Shown here in pieces: positions 1 through 8,990 of a DNA stretch of 64,000 bases (within the stretch, counting starts at the first letter, position 1; each line of letters starts with the position of its first letter). Both the position numbers and the translations under genes were made by a program. The notes below the pieces were generated by a model. The model was given only the letters and a program-made list of their open reading frames with translations. It was not told where the DNA came from and made no database searches. The stretch lies in assembly GCA_965215025.1 (NCBI GenBank), contig CBDCCV010000001.1, positions 1,240,001 through 1,304,000 of the forward strand, given 5' to 3'. This DNA is from CBDCCV01 sp965215025 (GTDB lineage Bacteria; Bacteroidota; Rhodothermia; Rhodothermales; Salinibacteraceae).

Positions 1-655
1 TGAGGAGCGCGCCGGCGGCCACCATCGCGTCGGCGGCCACCTCCTTGCCTGGCAGGATCACCGCGCCCACGCCCAGGCGCCCGCCCCGCCGCACCACCAC
101 GCCTTTGAAATGCTCGAAGCGCTCCTCGGTGCGGCCCATGAAGTTGTCGTTGCTCGTCAACACGCCCGGCGCGACGAAAACGCGATCCTCCAGCTCGGAG
201 TAGGCCGTGAGGTAGACGTTCGTCTCCAGCTTGCAGTAACGCCCGACGCGGCACTGGTTCTCCACGGCTACGCCGCGCCCGATGATCGTGAAGTCGCCGA
301 TGGTGACCTCTTCGCGGATCGTCGCCAAGTCCGCCACGAGCACCTTCTCGCCGAGCGTGCAGCCGGCGTAGATCACGACGCTCGCGCCGATGAGGCAGCG
401 GCTACCGATGCGGGCGGGCGGCTGGCGCTTGTCCTGCGTCACGGCGCTGTTGGGCGCGCGCATGGGCTGCTTGCCCACGGTGGCATGGTCGTCGATGCGC
501 ACGAAGTCGCCGATGGTGGTGCCGTCGTGGATCACGACGTGATGCCCGATCTGGCAGCCCGTGCCGATGGTGACGTCCTCGCCGACGACGCAGAAGTGGC
601 CTACGGACGTGTCCTCGCCGAGGCGGGCCGTACTCGCTATCACGGAGTGCTCCAT
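1..655 (-). CDS. Hexapeptide-repeat N-acetyltransferase, 3' end cut by window edge
   Basis: Partial protein of 218 visible residues that starts at the ATG at 655 and runs off the left edge. It is built almost entirely of left-handed beta-helix hexapeptide repeats, visible as VTIGTG, TTIGDF, VTIGDF and similar [LIV]-G-x4 units, which is the fold of trimeric acyl-CoA-dependent sugar acetyltransferases. The gene lies 119 bp downstream of a Gfo/Idh/MocA dehydrogenase on the same strand. That pairing is known from WbpB/WbpD-type pathways making 2,3-diacetamido-uronic acids for surface polysaccharides. The fold is certain; the substrate (a UDP-amino sugar) is inferred from context only. No frameshift is visible in the part present. 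Confidence 0.8.
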   Translation of the reverse strand, partial: MEHSVIASTARLGEDTSVGHFCVVGEDVTIGTGCQIGHHVVIHDGTTIGDFVRIDDHATVGKQPMRAPNSAVTQDKRQPPARIGSRCLIGASVVIYAGCTLGEKVLVADLATIREEVTIGDFTIIGRGVAVENQCRVGRYCKLETNVYLTAYSELEDRVFVAPGVLTSNDNFMGRTEERFEHFKGVVVRRGGRLGVGAVILPGKEVAADAMVAAGALL

Positions 656-774
656 AGCCGTCACACAAACACAGAGGTTGAGCTTAAGAGAAAGCAGCCG
701 GGGCCGGGCCGTTAGCTACCCCCGGCAACGAAGCCCATGACGAACAGGCTTGCAGAGCAGATATAGCGGCAGGC

Positions 775-1806
775 TTATAAAGACGCAAGCCGCAGGCGCG
801 GGGCCTGCCAGAGCGGGACGCGGCTTCCGCCCATCTGCAGCGACTGCTGCGCCGCCTGCAAGACCTGGAGCACGCGCAGCCCGCTGCGCCCGTCCGTGAG
901 GGGCTGCTCGCGCGTAGCCATGCACTCGGCGAAGTGCTCCATCTCCATCCGCAGCGGCTCCGCCCCGTCGTAGAGCATCGGCGTGCCGGTGCCCTGGCGC
1001 GGCACGGGCAGGTTGCCCACCCAGTCGGCCCCCTTGTCGTAGACGACGAGCTTCTCGCCGGGCGCGGCGCGGTCGTCAAAGACGGCCATCTTCTTCGACC
1101 CGACCACGACGAGGCGCTGCTCTTTGTACGGGTGGAGCCAGGAGACGAAGACGTGCGCGCGCAGGCCGTTGTCGAAGAGCAGGTTCGTCACCGTTGTGTC
1201 GGCGACGTTCGGCTGCAGGTAGGCGCCGCCGGTAGCCATCACCTCTATCGGGCTTTCGTCGGCCAGGCGCAGGATGACGGAGAGGTCATGCGGCGCGAAG
1301 CTCCACAGGATGTTCTCCTCCCGGCGGAATTTGCCCAGGTTGAGCCGGTTGGAGTAGATGTACTGCAGCTTGCCGAGTTCGCCGCCGCGCACCAGCTCGG
1401 CGAGGCGGAGCACGGCGGGATGGTACTCCAGGAGGTGCCCGACCATCAAGATGCGGCCGTTGCGCTCGGCCGCCCTAACGACGCGCTGCCCCTCCTCGTA
1501 GCTGAGCGCGAGCGGCTTCTCCACGAACACGTCCTTGCCCGCCTCCATCGCCTGGAGGGCAAGCCGGGCGTGCACGCGCGCCTGCGTGCTGATGGCGATG
1601 CCTTCGACGCCCTCGTCGGCGAGGATCTCGTCCACGCTCCGGTACAGGCGGATCTCGGGGTAGAGAAGACGCATCTTCTGAAGCATCTCCTCGTCGAGGT
1701 CGCAGGCGCCGCGAAGCGCCCCCATCTGGTAGAGGTTCCGGGCGATGTTCTTGCCCCAGTAGCCGTGACCGATGAGCGCGACGTTCGGATGCGTCGTTTC
1801 TTCCAT
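775..1806 (-). CDS. Gfo/Idh/MocA family NAD-dependent sugar dehydrogenase
   Basis: A 343-residue oxidoreductase. The N-terminus has a Rossmann dinucleotide-binding motif (VALIGHGYWGKNIARN, with GxGxxG-like spacing) and the family signature EKPLAL at about residues 95-100. The conserved VGHLLEYHP segment and a C-terminal alpha/beta substrate domain follow. These proteins oxidise the pyranose ring of sugars or sugar nucleotides. With the acetyltransferase just downstream it probably forms a WbpB/WlbA-WbpD-like pair for a modified uronic acid in exopolysaccharide; this is inference, since other MocA enzymes act on inositol or free sugars. The length is normal for the family, and the start is the only good ATG before the Rossmann motif. 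Confidence 0.85.
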   Translation of the reverse strand: MEETTHPNVALIGHGYWGKNIARNLYQMGALRGACDLDEEMLQKMRLLYPEIRLYRSVDEILADEGVEGIAISTQARVHARLALQAMEAGKDVFVEKPLALSYEEGQRVVRAAERNGRILMVGHLLEYHPAVLRLAELVRGGELGKLQYIYSNRLNLGKFRREENILWSFAPHDLSVILRLADESPIEVMATGGAYLQPNVADTTVTNLLFDNGLRAHVFVSWLHPYKEQRLVVVGSKKMAVFDDRAAPGEKLVVYDKGADWVGNLPVPRQGTGTPMLYDGAEPLRMEMEHFAECMATREQPLTDGRSGLRVLQVLQAAQQSLQMGGSRVPLWQAPRLRLASL

Positions 1807-2418
1807 CGAGATCGTTTCCTCCGCCGAATCAGCCTCGGCTAACCGTGAGTAGGGGGCTTGGGCAGCGTGCCTGCTCGGCTGAGCGAGCCGTCCTTTCTGA
1901 TCCGCTCAGGTGCGGCTCCGCCACGTCAGTTACAAAGGTGCGCTAGGCCACCAACTGACTTTGCTGTCCCCTGCGGGGTGGGCTTCAAGGCTTCGGGGCG
2001 TACCGCTGAGAGAAGCCTGAAGATGTATACGTAATAAGAGCCTGACCTGGACCACCCCCCGTGGCATTCCCGCCGCTCCAGAGACGCGGCGAGCGGGAAC
2101 GCGGCCGATCAGGTGCTGCCGCAGGGGAGCAGGAGCAGAACGCTTGCTCACCCAGCGGCGGAGTCTAAGCTCCCTCCACGCAGCCGCATGTTAGCTTTGT
2201 TTGAGCAACCCGAGGCTCAACGTTTGGAGAAGCCCTACCCTACCATTGGCTTGCACGGCATCAGCTAATGGCGAACACTCCGTAAGCCGCGCAGATGCGC
2301 CGGCGTGCAGGCTGCAAAGGTGAGTTCGTTAGGGCGCCTGATTCGCCTGCCCGTGCCACCGGACGCATTGCCGCCGGGGGCGGCGACGTAGGGGCCTGGC
2401 CGGGGAGCAGAACATCTG
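1807..2418. other. Non-coding spacer, 612 bp
   Basis: No open frame here resembles a protein. The spacer separates the Gfo/Idh/MocA gene from the terminator of the T9SS-exported protein gene; both genes are on the minus strand. The promoter of the dehydrogenase gene should lie in it, but no convincing -35/-10 or Bacteroidota-type box was found. Confidence 0.5.
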
Positions 2419-2419
2419 C

Positions 2420-2463
2420 AAAAAGGCCCGTTCCCAGCAGAAAGCACTGCTTGGAACGGGCCT
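2420..2463 (-). terminator. Rho-independent terminator of the T9SS-exported protein gene
   Basis: Read on the minus strand, an 11-bp perfect stem (AGGCCCGTTCC with GGAACGGGCCT, at 2453-2463 and 2424-2434) is followed at once by a run of five T (2424-2420). It lies about 60 bp downstream of the stop codon at 2522. It is the clearest intrinsic terminator in the left half of the window. Confidence 0.8.
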
Positions 2464-2521
2464 CAAGAGGTAAGCGAGATTCTTCCTGGCGTCCTGCCCC
2501 GGAGCGAGGCGGCGGCGCGTG

Positions 2522-5500
2522 CTACTTTGCAAGCACCATCCTGCCGTCGTCGGTGAAGTCGCCGGCGCGCAGGCGGTAGAAGTAGATGCCGCTGCTAAGC
2601 TGCGCCGCGTTGAACTTGGCGCGGTAGGTGCCGGCATCCTGTTCTTCATCGACGAGCGTGGCCACGCGCCGCCCGAGCGCATCGTAGACGACGAGCTTCA
2701 CCTTGGCCTTCTCCGGCAGGCTGTACGCGATGGTGGTGGAGCGGCGGAACGGGTTCGGGTAGTTCTGGCCGAGCCTGAACGCCTGCGGCAGCTCCTCCGC
2801 CTGCGCGATGTAGAACCCGTCGCTGCGGTAAGAAAGCGGCCCTTCGAGGCGCTGCCCGCTCAGCGCATCGCTCAGAGAGGAGATGGCGAGGCGGCGCGGC
2901 TCCCCTCGGCCTCCGGGGTGGACGTTAAGGACGATGGCGTCGTTGGACCTGGCTCCTTCGACCACGCCGGCCGTCGCGCTTTCGTCTCCACGCAGGGTGA
3001 CGGCGACGGTCCCGCCGTGCTGCACGACGCCCTCGCCAATCCGGCCCCGCTCCGGGACCCATGCCGAGACGCGCTGCCCTTCCCGCAGCCCCTCGGCCTG
3101 AACCAGCACCACGGCCGAGGAGGATACGCCGGGGGCCTTAAGCGGTGCGGAGGGAGCCGGGCCTCGCGTCAGGGCGGGGCGGGGTTCTGAGGAACCCGAA
3201 GGGGTGTAGGTCAGCTCGGCGGGCTGAGCCATGTAAACCTTGTAGCCCTGCTGGGGCTGCATCAGGCCGATGTGGTTGATGCCGTATTCGGGAATCCAGG
3301 CGGCGCCGGCGTAGTCCTTGACCAGCACCACGTGCTCCGAGATGCTGCCGAGCGCCTCCTCGATGGGGAGGGACGCCTCGCGCAGGTAAGGGACCAGGTT
3401 CCACCCCTGCTCGAGCGGCACGGCAGGCGGGGCGCCGCTGAGCGAAGTGCCGCTGAGGCGGAGCGTGACGGCCTGGCGGGCGTAGACCATGTAGGCCTCG
3501 AGCGGGTCCCAGTCACCGATCCGGTTTATGCCTTCGCCGGGCAGAAACGCCTTCCCGGCCTCGTCCTTCACGAGGGCCACGTCTGAGAGCACGTCGGCGA
3601 AGACGGCCTCCAGGCTGCTTGGCTCCGGGGCGACGTAGCTGGAGATGAGGTTCCACCCCTGCCGCAGCTCGATGCTGTGCGAGGCCGCACCAGAAGGGGG
3701 GCCTTCGCCGAGTTCGGCGTAGGTGCGGCCGCCGCCGCCGTTGTAGAGCCAGTCGAGGTCGGCGTCGCTGAGGTAGCGCTGCCACACCGACTGCTCGTCC
3801 ACGCGCAGCCCGCCTCCCTTGACGCGCCAGAAGTCGCCGCCGTTGCCGATGTCTATGGGAGCGGAGAGCGCCTCCTCGGCGTCCGGTCCGCCGTCCACGC
3901 GCAGGCGGACCGTCCTCGCGGAGGCGTCGTAGCGCAGCGTCACCATCTGCCACGTGTCGTGCGCGAGGTCGTTGTTTTCCACGTACCTCTTCGCAGCGCC
4001 CGCGTAGAAGCTAAACTGGTAGCGCCCCCTCCAGGGCACCGTCACCAGCTTCAGGGGGGCATCGCCGTTGGCGGCGGCCCAGGCTATGCCGGCTTCCGTC
4101 TCTGCCGAGGGCACGTACACCCAGCTCACCACGCTGAAGTCCTCGGACAGGTCGAGCGGGAAGGAGGGAGCGCTGTTCTTCGTGTCGAGCCGCCCGCTCG
4201 GCCCTAAGTCTACCGCGTTGCCTTGAACGCCGGGCACGGCGCCGCCGACGGGCCTGCCGTCGGCCACCTCCAGGTCCACGGTCGAGTGCGCGTCAGCGCG
4301 CGTGGCCGTAGCGCCGGCCTCCTCCATCGGATGCCACGAGAGGAGGCTTGCTATGGGGGGGGCGTCCGTGGGCGCGGGCGTGGGGGAGGGGTTGAGGCCC
4401 TTCGCGTTGGTCGTAAAGGCGTAGCGGTCGCCGGCGGTGTGGCCGGTCCAGCTCTGCTGCGGGACCGTGAGCGCGTGGCCGTACCCCGGCCCTATGGCTC
4501 TGTCGTGGCGGTCGAAGAGCGAGCTGCTGCCCCCGCCGCCCCAGGTCGTTATCATGACGCCGACGTCGTCGCCGCTGAGGAAGAGGTCCTCATCGTAGAG
4601 CGCGCCGTCCCTGCCGAAGAGGTAGAAGCGGTCCACGTGAAACTCCACGCGCCCCGGTTCCGTGCCGTCGGGGTCGGCGATGGTCTGGTCGGTCCGCAGC
4701 TCCATCGTAAGCTCGAACGTGGCGTCCGCGTCGATGGGGGCGGCGTCCCAGGCGATGCGCTCGTAGCCTGAGAAGCTTGCCACGTCGCGCCAGTCCATCG
4801 CCACGTGCCCGTTGACCAGGAGGCGAGCGGAGTAGTAGCCCGGCCAGTTCTGCCCTTCCCCGCCCGGCCAGTTCGCCCCGACGAAGGCGACGAAGAGCGG
4901 CCCCTCCGCAGCCGGTTCCACGGTGATCTCGTGATGCGCCACGCGCGACGGGATGCCGTGCTCGTTGAACGCCGTCACGCGCACGATGTACGTGCCGCTC
5001 TCTGCGTAGGTGTGCTGCGCCGACGCGCCGTAGACGACCTCGCGGTGCGCCGGGTCCGTCGCGCTCTTGCCGTCGCCCCACAGGATCTCGTGGTGCGTGA
5101 TGGCGTGGCCGTCGGGGTCTGACGAGCCGGAGAGGTCGAGGGTTAGCGCCTGGCCTTCGGTGAGCGTCGTGGCGCTCGGCACGGAGCCTTCCGTGGGGAG
5201 GGTCGCCCCGCCTAAATCCGTGTGGATGTCCACGGTGACCGAGCCGTGGGGAGCCGAGCACGAGGCGTCCCAGTCGGGGTCGTAGTTGGGGTCTTGCGGG
5301 TCCACCCGGTCGCCGGATATGTACTTGCTAACGTACGTGTTCGCCCGCGTAGCGCGGTCCAGGTACAGGTCTTTTACGTTGAGGTAGCCCCCCTCGGGCG
5401 GCAACCCCAGCCCCACGTCTCTCGTCGATTTCGGCTCGCCGGGCTGGACGATCATGTTGCGGATGTAGTCCGTCTTCCAGCCCGAATAGCTGCACCCGCC

Positions 5501-6460
5501 GACCTTGTTCACGTGGCCGTGGATGATCGATTGTCCGTGCCGGCCCAGAAAAACGTTCCCCCGCACCTTCCAGACGAGGTTGTGCCAGCTTGAAGGCCGC
5601 GCGCTGTTGTGGTCAACCGAGTGCTTGTTCTCTTGGAAGAGGTTGTAGTCGGTCAGGAAGAGCACCTCCTCGTCCCCCGGCCCGAACGGCCGCCCCGGAT
5701 AAAGCCCGTATCCCCAGCCGACTTGCCGGTTGTGGTGCACCCAGTTGTGATGCATCGCGTCCCCGGTGGTCGTATGGTACCACCAGACGGCGAAGTCCGG
5801 CCAAGCGTAGATCTCGTTGTTGTCCAGCTCGAACGTGCCGCTGATCCCCCGTTTTCCGAAGAAGGTCGCGCCGCCGAGCCAGTCTCGCGTCTTGCTCGCA
5901 TTCGGGCCGCGCAGGTCGAACGGTCCCTGCGCCCGGAAGCCTGTAAGGCGCCCGCCGTTCCACGCCATGAACAGGGCCTCCAGCTGAGGGCCGCCGTCCG
6001 TGTTGGGCCACATCGAGCGCCGCTTCAGGAGCGCTCCCGGCGCGTAGGTGCCATCGCCGAGGCTCTCGCCCCGGTTCGAGGCGAGCGTCACGCCGTCGTT
6101 GAAGGTGATTTGGTCGTACCCGTCCAGGTCGAGGGCGGCGGCGGGGTCCACGTAGATGAGCGTGCCCTCGGCCGCCGCCGAGGCGGGCGTGACCGTCTGG
6201 CCGGCGGCCTCGTCATAATAGCTCTTGGCGAGCGCCAGGAGGTCCGCCGCCGTGCTGGGGGCGCCCAGCACGTGGTCGGCCGCCGAGGCGTTGGGGATCT
6301 GGGAGTACCCCGGCCCGCCGCCGATGGGGTCGCCGCTCGGGTTGAACTGCTCCGCGAAGGTTTGCGCGTAGAGGAGCGACGGCGCGCACGCCATGAGCAG
6401 CAAGAGGGCTACGGTCGCAATCCGCCTTTGTGGCATGGCGTGTTTCGTTCGGGACGTCAT
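2522..6460 (-). CDS. Secreted multidomain protein with T9SS C-terminal sorting domain
   Basis: A 1312-residue exported protein. A signal peptide (n-region with RR, hydrophobic stretch, cleavage likely after YA at residue 32) sets the start at the ATG at 6460, or the ATG at 6436; upstream in-frame codons look non-coding. Then follow a probable right-handed beta-helix (about 100-400, many N and H residues), a PKD-like domain (about 430-518, SGSSDPDG and WGDG), a carbohydrate-binding-like segment (about 520-640) and a LamG/concanavalin-like domain (about 705-920). Two copies of a QGWNL repeat (about 928-1087) come next. The last 90 residues are a typical type A T9SS sorting domain (NYPNPF, YDALGRRV, SGIYFYRL). 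It is probably cell-surface or secreted and polysaccharide-active; its substrate is unknown. A strong terminator follows. Confidence 0.85.
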   Translation of the reverse strand: MTSRTKHAMPQRRIATVALLLLMACAPSLLYAQTFAEQFNPSGDPIGGGPGYSQIPNASAADHVLGAPSTAADLLALAKSYYDEAAGQTVTPASAAAEGTLIYVDPAAALDLDGYDQITFNDGVTLASNRGESLGDGTYAPGALLKRRSMWPNTDGGPQLEALFMAWNGGRLTGFRAQGPFDLRGPNASKTRDWLGGATFFGKRGISGTFELDNNEIYAWPDFAVWWYHTTTGDAMHHNWVHHNRQVGWGYGLYPGRPFGPGDEEVLFLTDYNLFQENKHSVDHNSARPSSWHNLVWKVRGNVFLGRHGQSIIHGHVNKVGGCSYSGWKTDYIRNMIVQPGEPKSTRDVGLGLPPEGGYLNVKDLYLDRATRANTYVSKYISGDRVDPQDPNYDPDWDASCSAPHGSVTVDIHTDLGGATLPTEGSVPSATTLTEGQALTLDLSGSSDPDGHAITHHEILWGDGKSATDPAHREVVYGASAQHTYAESGTYIVRVTAFNEHGIPSRVAHHEITVEPAAEGPLFVAFVGANWPGGEGQNWPGYYSARLLVNGHVAMDWRDVASFSGYERIAWDAAPIDADATFELTMELRTDQTIADPDGTEPGRVEFHVDRFYLFGRDGALYDEDLFLSGDDVGVMITTWGGGGSSSLFDRHDRAIGPGYGHALTVPQQSWTGHTAGDRYAFTTNAKGLNPSPTPAPTDAPPIASLLSWHPMEEAGATATRADAHSTVDLEVADGRPVGGAVPGVQGNAVDLGPSGRLDTKNSAPSFPLDLSEDFSVVSWVYVPSAETEAGIAWAAANGDAPLKLVTVPWRGRYQFSFYAGAAKRYVENNDLAHDTWQMVTLRYDASARTVRLRVDGGPDAEEALSAPIDIGNGGDFWRVKGGGLRVDEQSVWQRYLSDADLDWLYNGGGGRTYAELGEGPPSGAASHSIELRQGWNLISSYVAPEPSSLEAVFADVLSDVALVKDEAGKAFLPGEGINRIGDWDPLEAYMVYARQAVTLRLSGTSLSGAPPAVPLEQGWNLVPYLREASLPIEEALGSISEHVVLVKDYAGAAWIPEYGINHIGLMQPQQGYKVYMAQPAELTYTPSGSSEPRPALTRGPAPSAPLKAPGVSSSAVVLVQAEGLREGQRVSAWVPERGRIGEGVVQHGGTVAVTLRGDESATAGVVEGARSNDAIVLNVHPGGRGEPRRLAISSLSDALSGQRLEGPLSYRSDGFYIAQAEELPQAFRLGQNYPNPFRRSTTIAYSLPEKAKVKLVVYDALGRRVATLVDEEQDAGTYRAKFNAAQLSSGIYFYRLRAGDFTDDGRMVLAK

Positions 6461-6628
6461 GCGAGGCACGTCCCCTGATCGCCTCGCCTCTTGCTTCCGG
6501 CCCGGCGTCCCCAAAGCGAGTTTTGCGTCGGTGCTGAGGGGGTTTCTGTTCGTCGGATTCCTCATCGCTCTCTTTGGGAGTGGGTGCGTGAAAAGCTGCT
6601 TAGCTCGAGGTGCGTCGGCCTGTTCCTC

Positions 6629-6710
6629 AAGTCCTCCTAAGCGCAGCGAAGCATCTCCAACGTGCCGCCCCACCGTCACGGATCCTTCGCGTTCAGAGTG
6701 AGGCCAAAGA
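6629..6710. repeat. Degenerate REP-like palindrome
   Basis: The left arm GCGCAGCGAAGCATCTC (from about 6641) and the right arm GGATCCTTCGCGTTCAGAG (from about 6680) are imperfect reverse complements. They resemble the widespread bacterial interspersed palindromes of the form GAGCGAAGCGAAGGATC. The element is decayed and lies in a non-coding spacer. Confidence 0.45.
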
Positions 6711-7190
6711 CCCGGCCGCGCCTGATGCCTCGCGGCTCGAGTTCGCCACCCCCCTTCTCCGAACCAGAATGCGCAGACATCTCTGCCGACGCTTATGATC
6801 AAACTCCGTACCAGGGCTTGGCGAGGCAGCCAAAGAGCGAGATGGTCCAGCGCTTGGCCCTCTGCCCACACGCCGAAGCTCGAAAACCAACTTCCCTTTA
6901 AAGCACCTGAAGGGCGGGTCCGGGCGCTCACGGGAAAAACGAAACGCCTGTTTGTAATAACGAACCGTCTATGAAGCCCTCACCAAGAGCGTTTTAGCTA
7001 AGCAGGCTCTGACCGTCTCGGTGATCGATCCTAACCACATTCGCACAGCTGAAGGCTTCGCCTTGAGGCTTCGGTTCTGCCGCTGGCTTGCTCGCTCGCT
7101 TGACGTAAAACCAGCTGCGGGCGATGGGTTGGCCTCGTCATCTTGGTAGTGGGTAGGTGGTAAGTGATCGTCCACCTCGGCGTTCCTGCT

Positions 7191-7283
7191 CTGTCATTTC
7201 GAGCGAAGCTGAGAAATCCGGCCGGGCCAAAGCGTCGCCTTCAGCGCAGATCCGTCCACGCGCTCCGCTCGGTCGGGATGACC
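7191..7283. repeat. REP-like interspersed palindrome
   Basis: It begins TGTCATTTCGAGCGAAGC and ends CGCTCGGTCGGGATGAC, the two ends being imperfect inverted copies about 90 bp apart. This is the arrangement of common REP/BIME-type elements in many bacterial genomes. It lies in the long spacer between the T9SS-exported protein gene and the UpxY gene. Confidence 0.55.
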
Positions 7284-7727
7284 CGCTCCCTCATCACTTA
7301 TCGTTCGACCACTACCGTCATCTTTTTAACGCGCTACTTTTGGCTCCCGTAAGCAGGAGCCGCTCCGGATGCGCAGCCTTTTCAGCCTCAGCAGCTCAAG
7401 CACCTGCTCTCCCTGAAGGCGGATGCGCGGGCATAGACAGAACCCCTCAAATTGAAGCCCGCCTGCCTTCCGGGACACGCCTCGAAGAAATCCGCCGAAG
7501 AGCAAGGCGCGGCAATGGGACCACAGCTTGGCGGTGCGCCGCGCGGAGCAAGTGCATTCGGTCCAAATCTCCCTGAGGCAGCGCCGCACCCCGCGTGGAA
7601 GTAGAGCATCCCATCCGCGTGCGCGCGTAAGCTTATCAACTCGATCTCTTGGCGCGGTACACCGGCCATCGAGGCTTGAGGAAGGGTTAAGAGCTGCCTC
7701 ACCCGCACCTCACTACCCGGCGGGCGC

Positions 7728-8264
7728 TTATTCCACGAGCGAGCCGTCGGCTCGTATCCACTGCGCCGGCACGTGCACCCGGACCGCCTGGCGGATGGCC
7801 TGCACCCGGACCACCACGTACTGCTGCCCCCGATGCTCGGTGACCTCCCCACGGAGTCCTGCCATCGGCCCCTCGGTGACCGCTACGTGCTCTCCCACCT
7901 GGAACCGGGGGTAGCTGGTGGCGGCCAGCCGCTCCGGATCGCGTTGCAGGATTTTTAGCTGCTCGATCTCCTTCGGGTCAACGGCCGCGAGCCGCCCCCC
8001 GAAGCTGACGCACCGCACGATCCCCTGCGTTCGGAGCACGCGCAGGCGCTCCCGGTCATCTACGTGCGCGAAGACGTAGTTGCGAAAGAGCGGCTCGGTG
8101 ACCTTCTTCTTCCGGTCCTTCCACTGGCGCACGGCGGTGTACTTCGGGAGGAACACCTCGAGGTGCTGCTCCCGGAGCCGCTCCTCGCACTTCTTCTCGG
8201 CGCGCGGGCGGGTGTAGAACACGCGCCAGGGCTTTTGAGCAGGCTCCTGAGCGGGGGCTTTCAT
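7728..8264 (-). CDS. UpxY-type NusG-like transcription antiterminator
   Basis: A 178-residue NusG paralogue. The N-terminal NGN domain starts with WRVFYTRPRAEKKCEERL and contains the typical FLP...PLFRNYVFAHVD pattern; a KOW motif (VGEHVAVTEGPMAGLRGEV) sits at about residues 122-140. In Bacteroidota such proteins stop premature termination in capsule or exopolysaccharide operons. Here it lies downstream of the SLBB protein and BY-kinase genes, 86 bp after the former, not at the head of the operon as UpxY usually does. Its target is probably the exopolysaccharide genes beyond or around this locus; that is inference. Confidence 0.85.
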   Translation of the reverse strand: MKAPAQEPAQKPWRVFYTRPRAEKKCEERLREQHLEVFLPKYTAVRQWKDRKKKVTEPLFRNYVFAHVDDRERLRVLRTQGIVRCVSFGGRLAAVDPKEIEQLKILQRDPERLAATSYPRFQVGEHVAVTEGPMAGLRGEVTEHRGQQYVVVRVQAIRQAVRVHVPAQWIRADGSLVE

Positions 8265-8350
8265 CGGGCTTGGTTCGTTTGCGCTGAAAGTCGTGTCGCG
8301 TCCTGCGTGAAGACGCGCGTGCCCCGCAAGCTCCTTCAGACGAGGCGTTC

Positions 8351-8938
8351 CTAATCCGAAGCGTCCATGATCCGCAGAGCGAGGAGGAGGAGCGTGCCCG
8401 CCGCCGAAAAGAGACGGAGGCCGCGCTCCAGCGTGAAGAACCGCTGCTTCACAATCGTCTCCACCATCAGCGCGTCGCCCTCCCGGAGCACGGGGTACTG
8501 CTCGATCTCGGAGGAGAGCACGCGCTCGAGCGGCTCTTCGTACACGAGCCTGCGCTGGCCCGCTTCCTGGCGGTAGAGGCGCACGACCACCCTGATCGTC
8601 TCCGCGCTGGAACGCTGGGTGACCGACCCGCCGCCGGTCAGGGCCAAAAACTGGTCAAGCGTCATCCCCAGGCCGATGGCGTAGATGCCGGGAGACCGCA
8701 CAGAGCCTAACGCCAGCACCTCGATCCTGACCTCGCCGGAGCGCACGAACGTGTAATACGCCGTGCCCCCGACCTCCACCTCGTCGAGGCCGCCGAACTC
8801 TTGGGCCTGCGCCCGCTCCGCAGCCACGCCTTGAAACGCGCACAGGGCCAGGATCAGCCCGGCCATCGCCAGGGAAGGTCTTCTCGCGGCTTCCCTTAAG
8901 CTCGCGCAAGGCGCGGAGAACATCGCGGGTCTTTGCAT
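8351..8938 (-). CDS. SLBB-domain polysaccharide export protein
   Basis: A 195-residue protein with an N-terminal hydrophobic export signal (about residues 20-42, ending near AQAQ). One SLBB-like beta-grasp domain follows (VEVLALGSVRSPGIYAIG...LDQFLALTGG, about 75-110), and near the C-terminus a hydrophobic segment (LFSAAGTLLLLALRI). It resembles the soluble part of Wza-type outer-membrane polysaccharide export proteins but lacks a full Poly_export domain, so it may be an accessory protein and not the pore. It is 52 bp downstream of the BY-kinase gene, so the two should be cotranscribed and act in chain-length control and export. Confidence 0.75.
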   Translation of the reverse strand: MQRPAMFSAPCASLREAARRPSLAMAGLILALCAFQGVAAERAQAQEFGGLDEVEVGGTAYYTFVRSGEVRIEVLALGSVRSPGIYAIGLGMTLDQFLALTGGGSVTQRSSAETIRVVVRLYRQEAGQRRLVYEEPLERVLSSEIEQYPVLREGDALMVETIVKQRFFTLERGLRLFSAAGTLLLLALRIMDASD

Positions 8939-8990
8939 TTTGTCAGGTTATCTCTGGATGGGGTGCCCGCGCAGGTCCAAGGCCTCGCGC

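Larger units (their letters stand above)
6461..7727. other. 1.27-kb non-coding spacer with REP-like repeats
   Basis: Frames in this stretch are short and carry no recognisable domain. It contains two degenerate palindromic REP-like elements (annotated separately) and short heptamer-like runs around 7142-7163 and 7294-7320. It separates the UpxY gene from the T9SS-exported protein gene and must hold the promoter of the latter, which I could not locate. Confidence 0.55.

Noticed and set aside
6461..6931. N-terminal extension of the T9SS-exported protein to 6931
   Set aside because: The signal peptide begins at 6460 or 6436, and the upstream codons cross a REP-like repeat.
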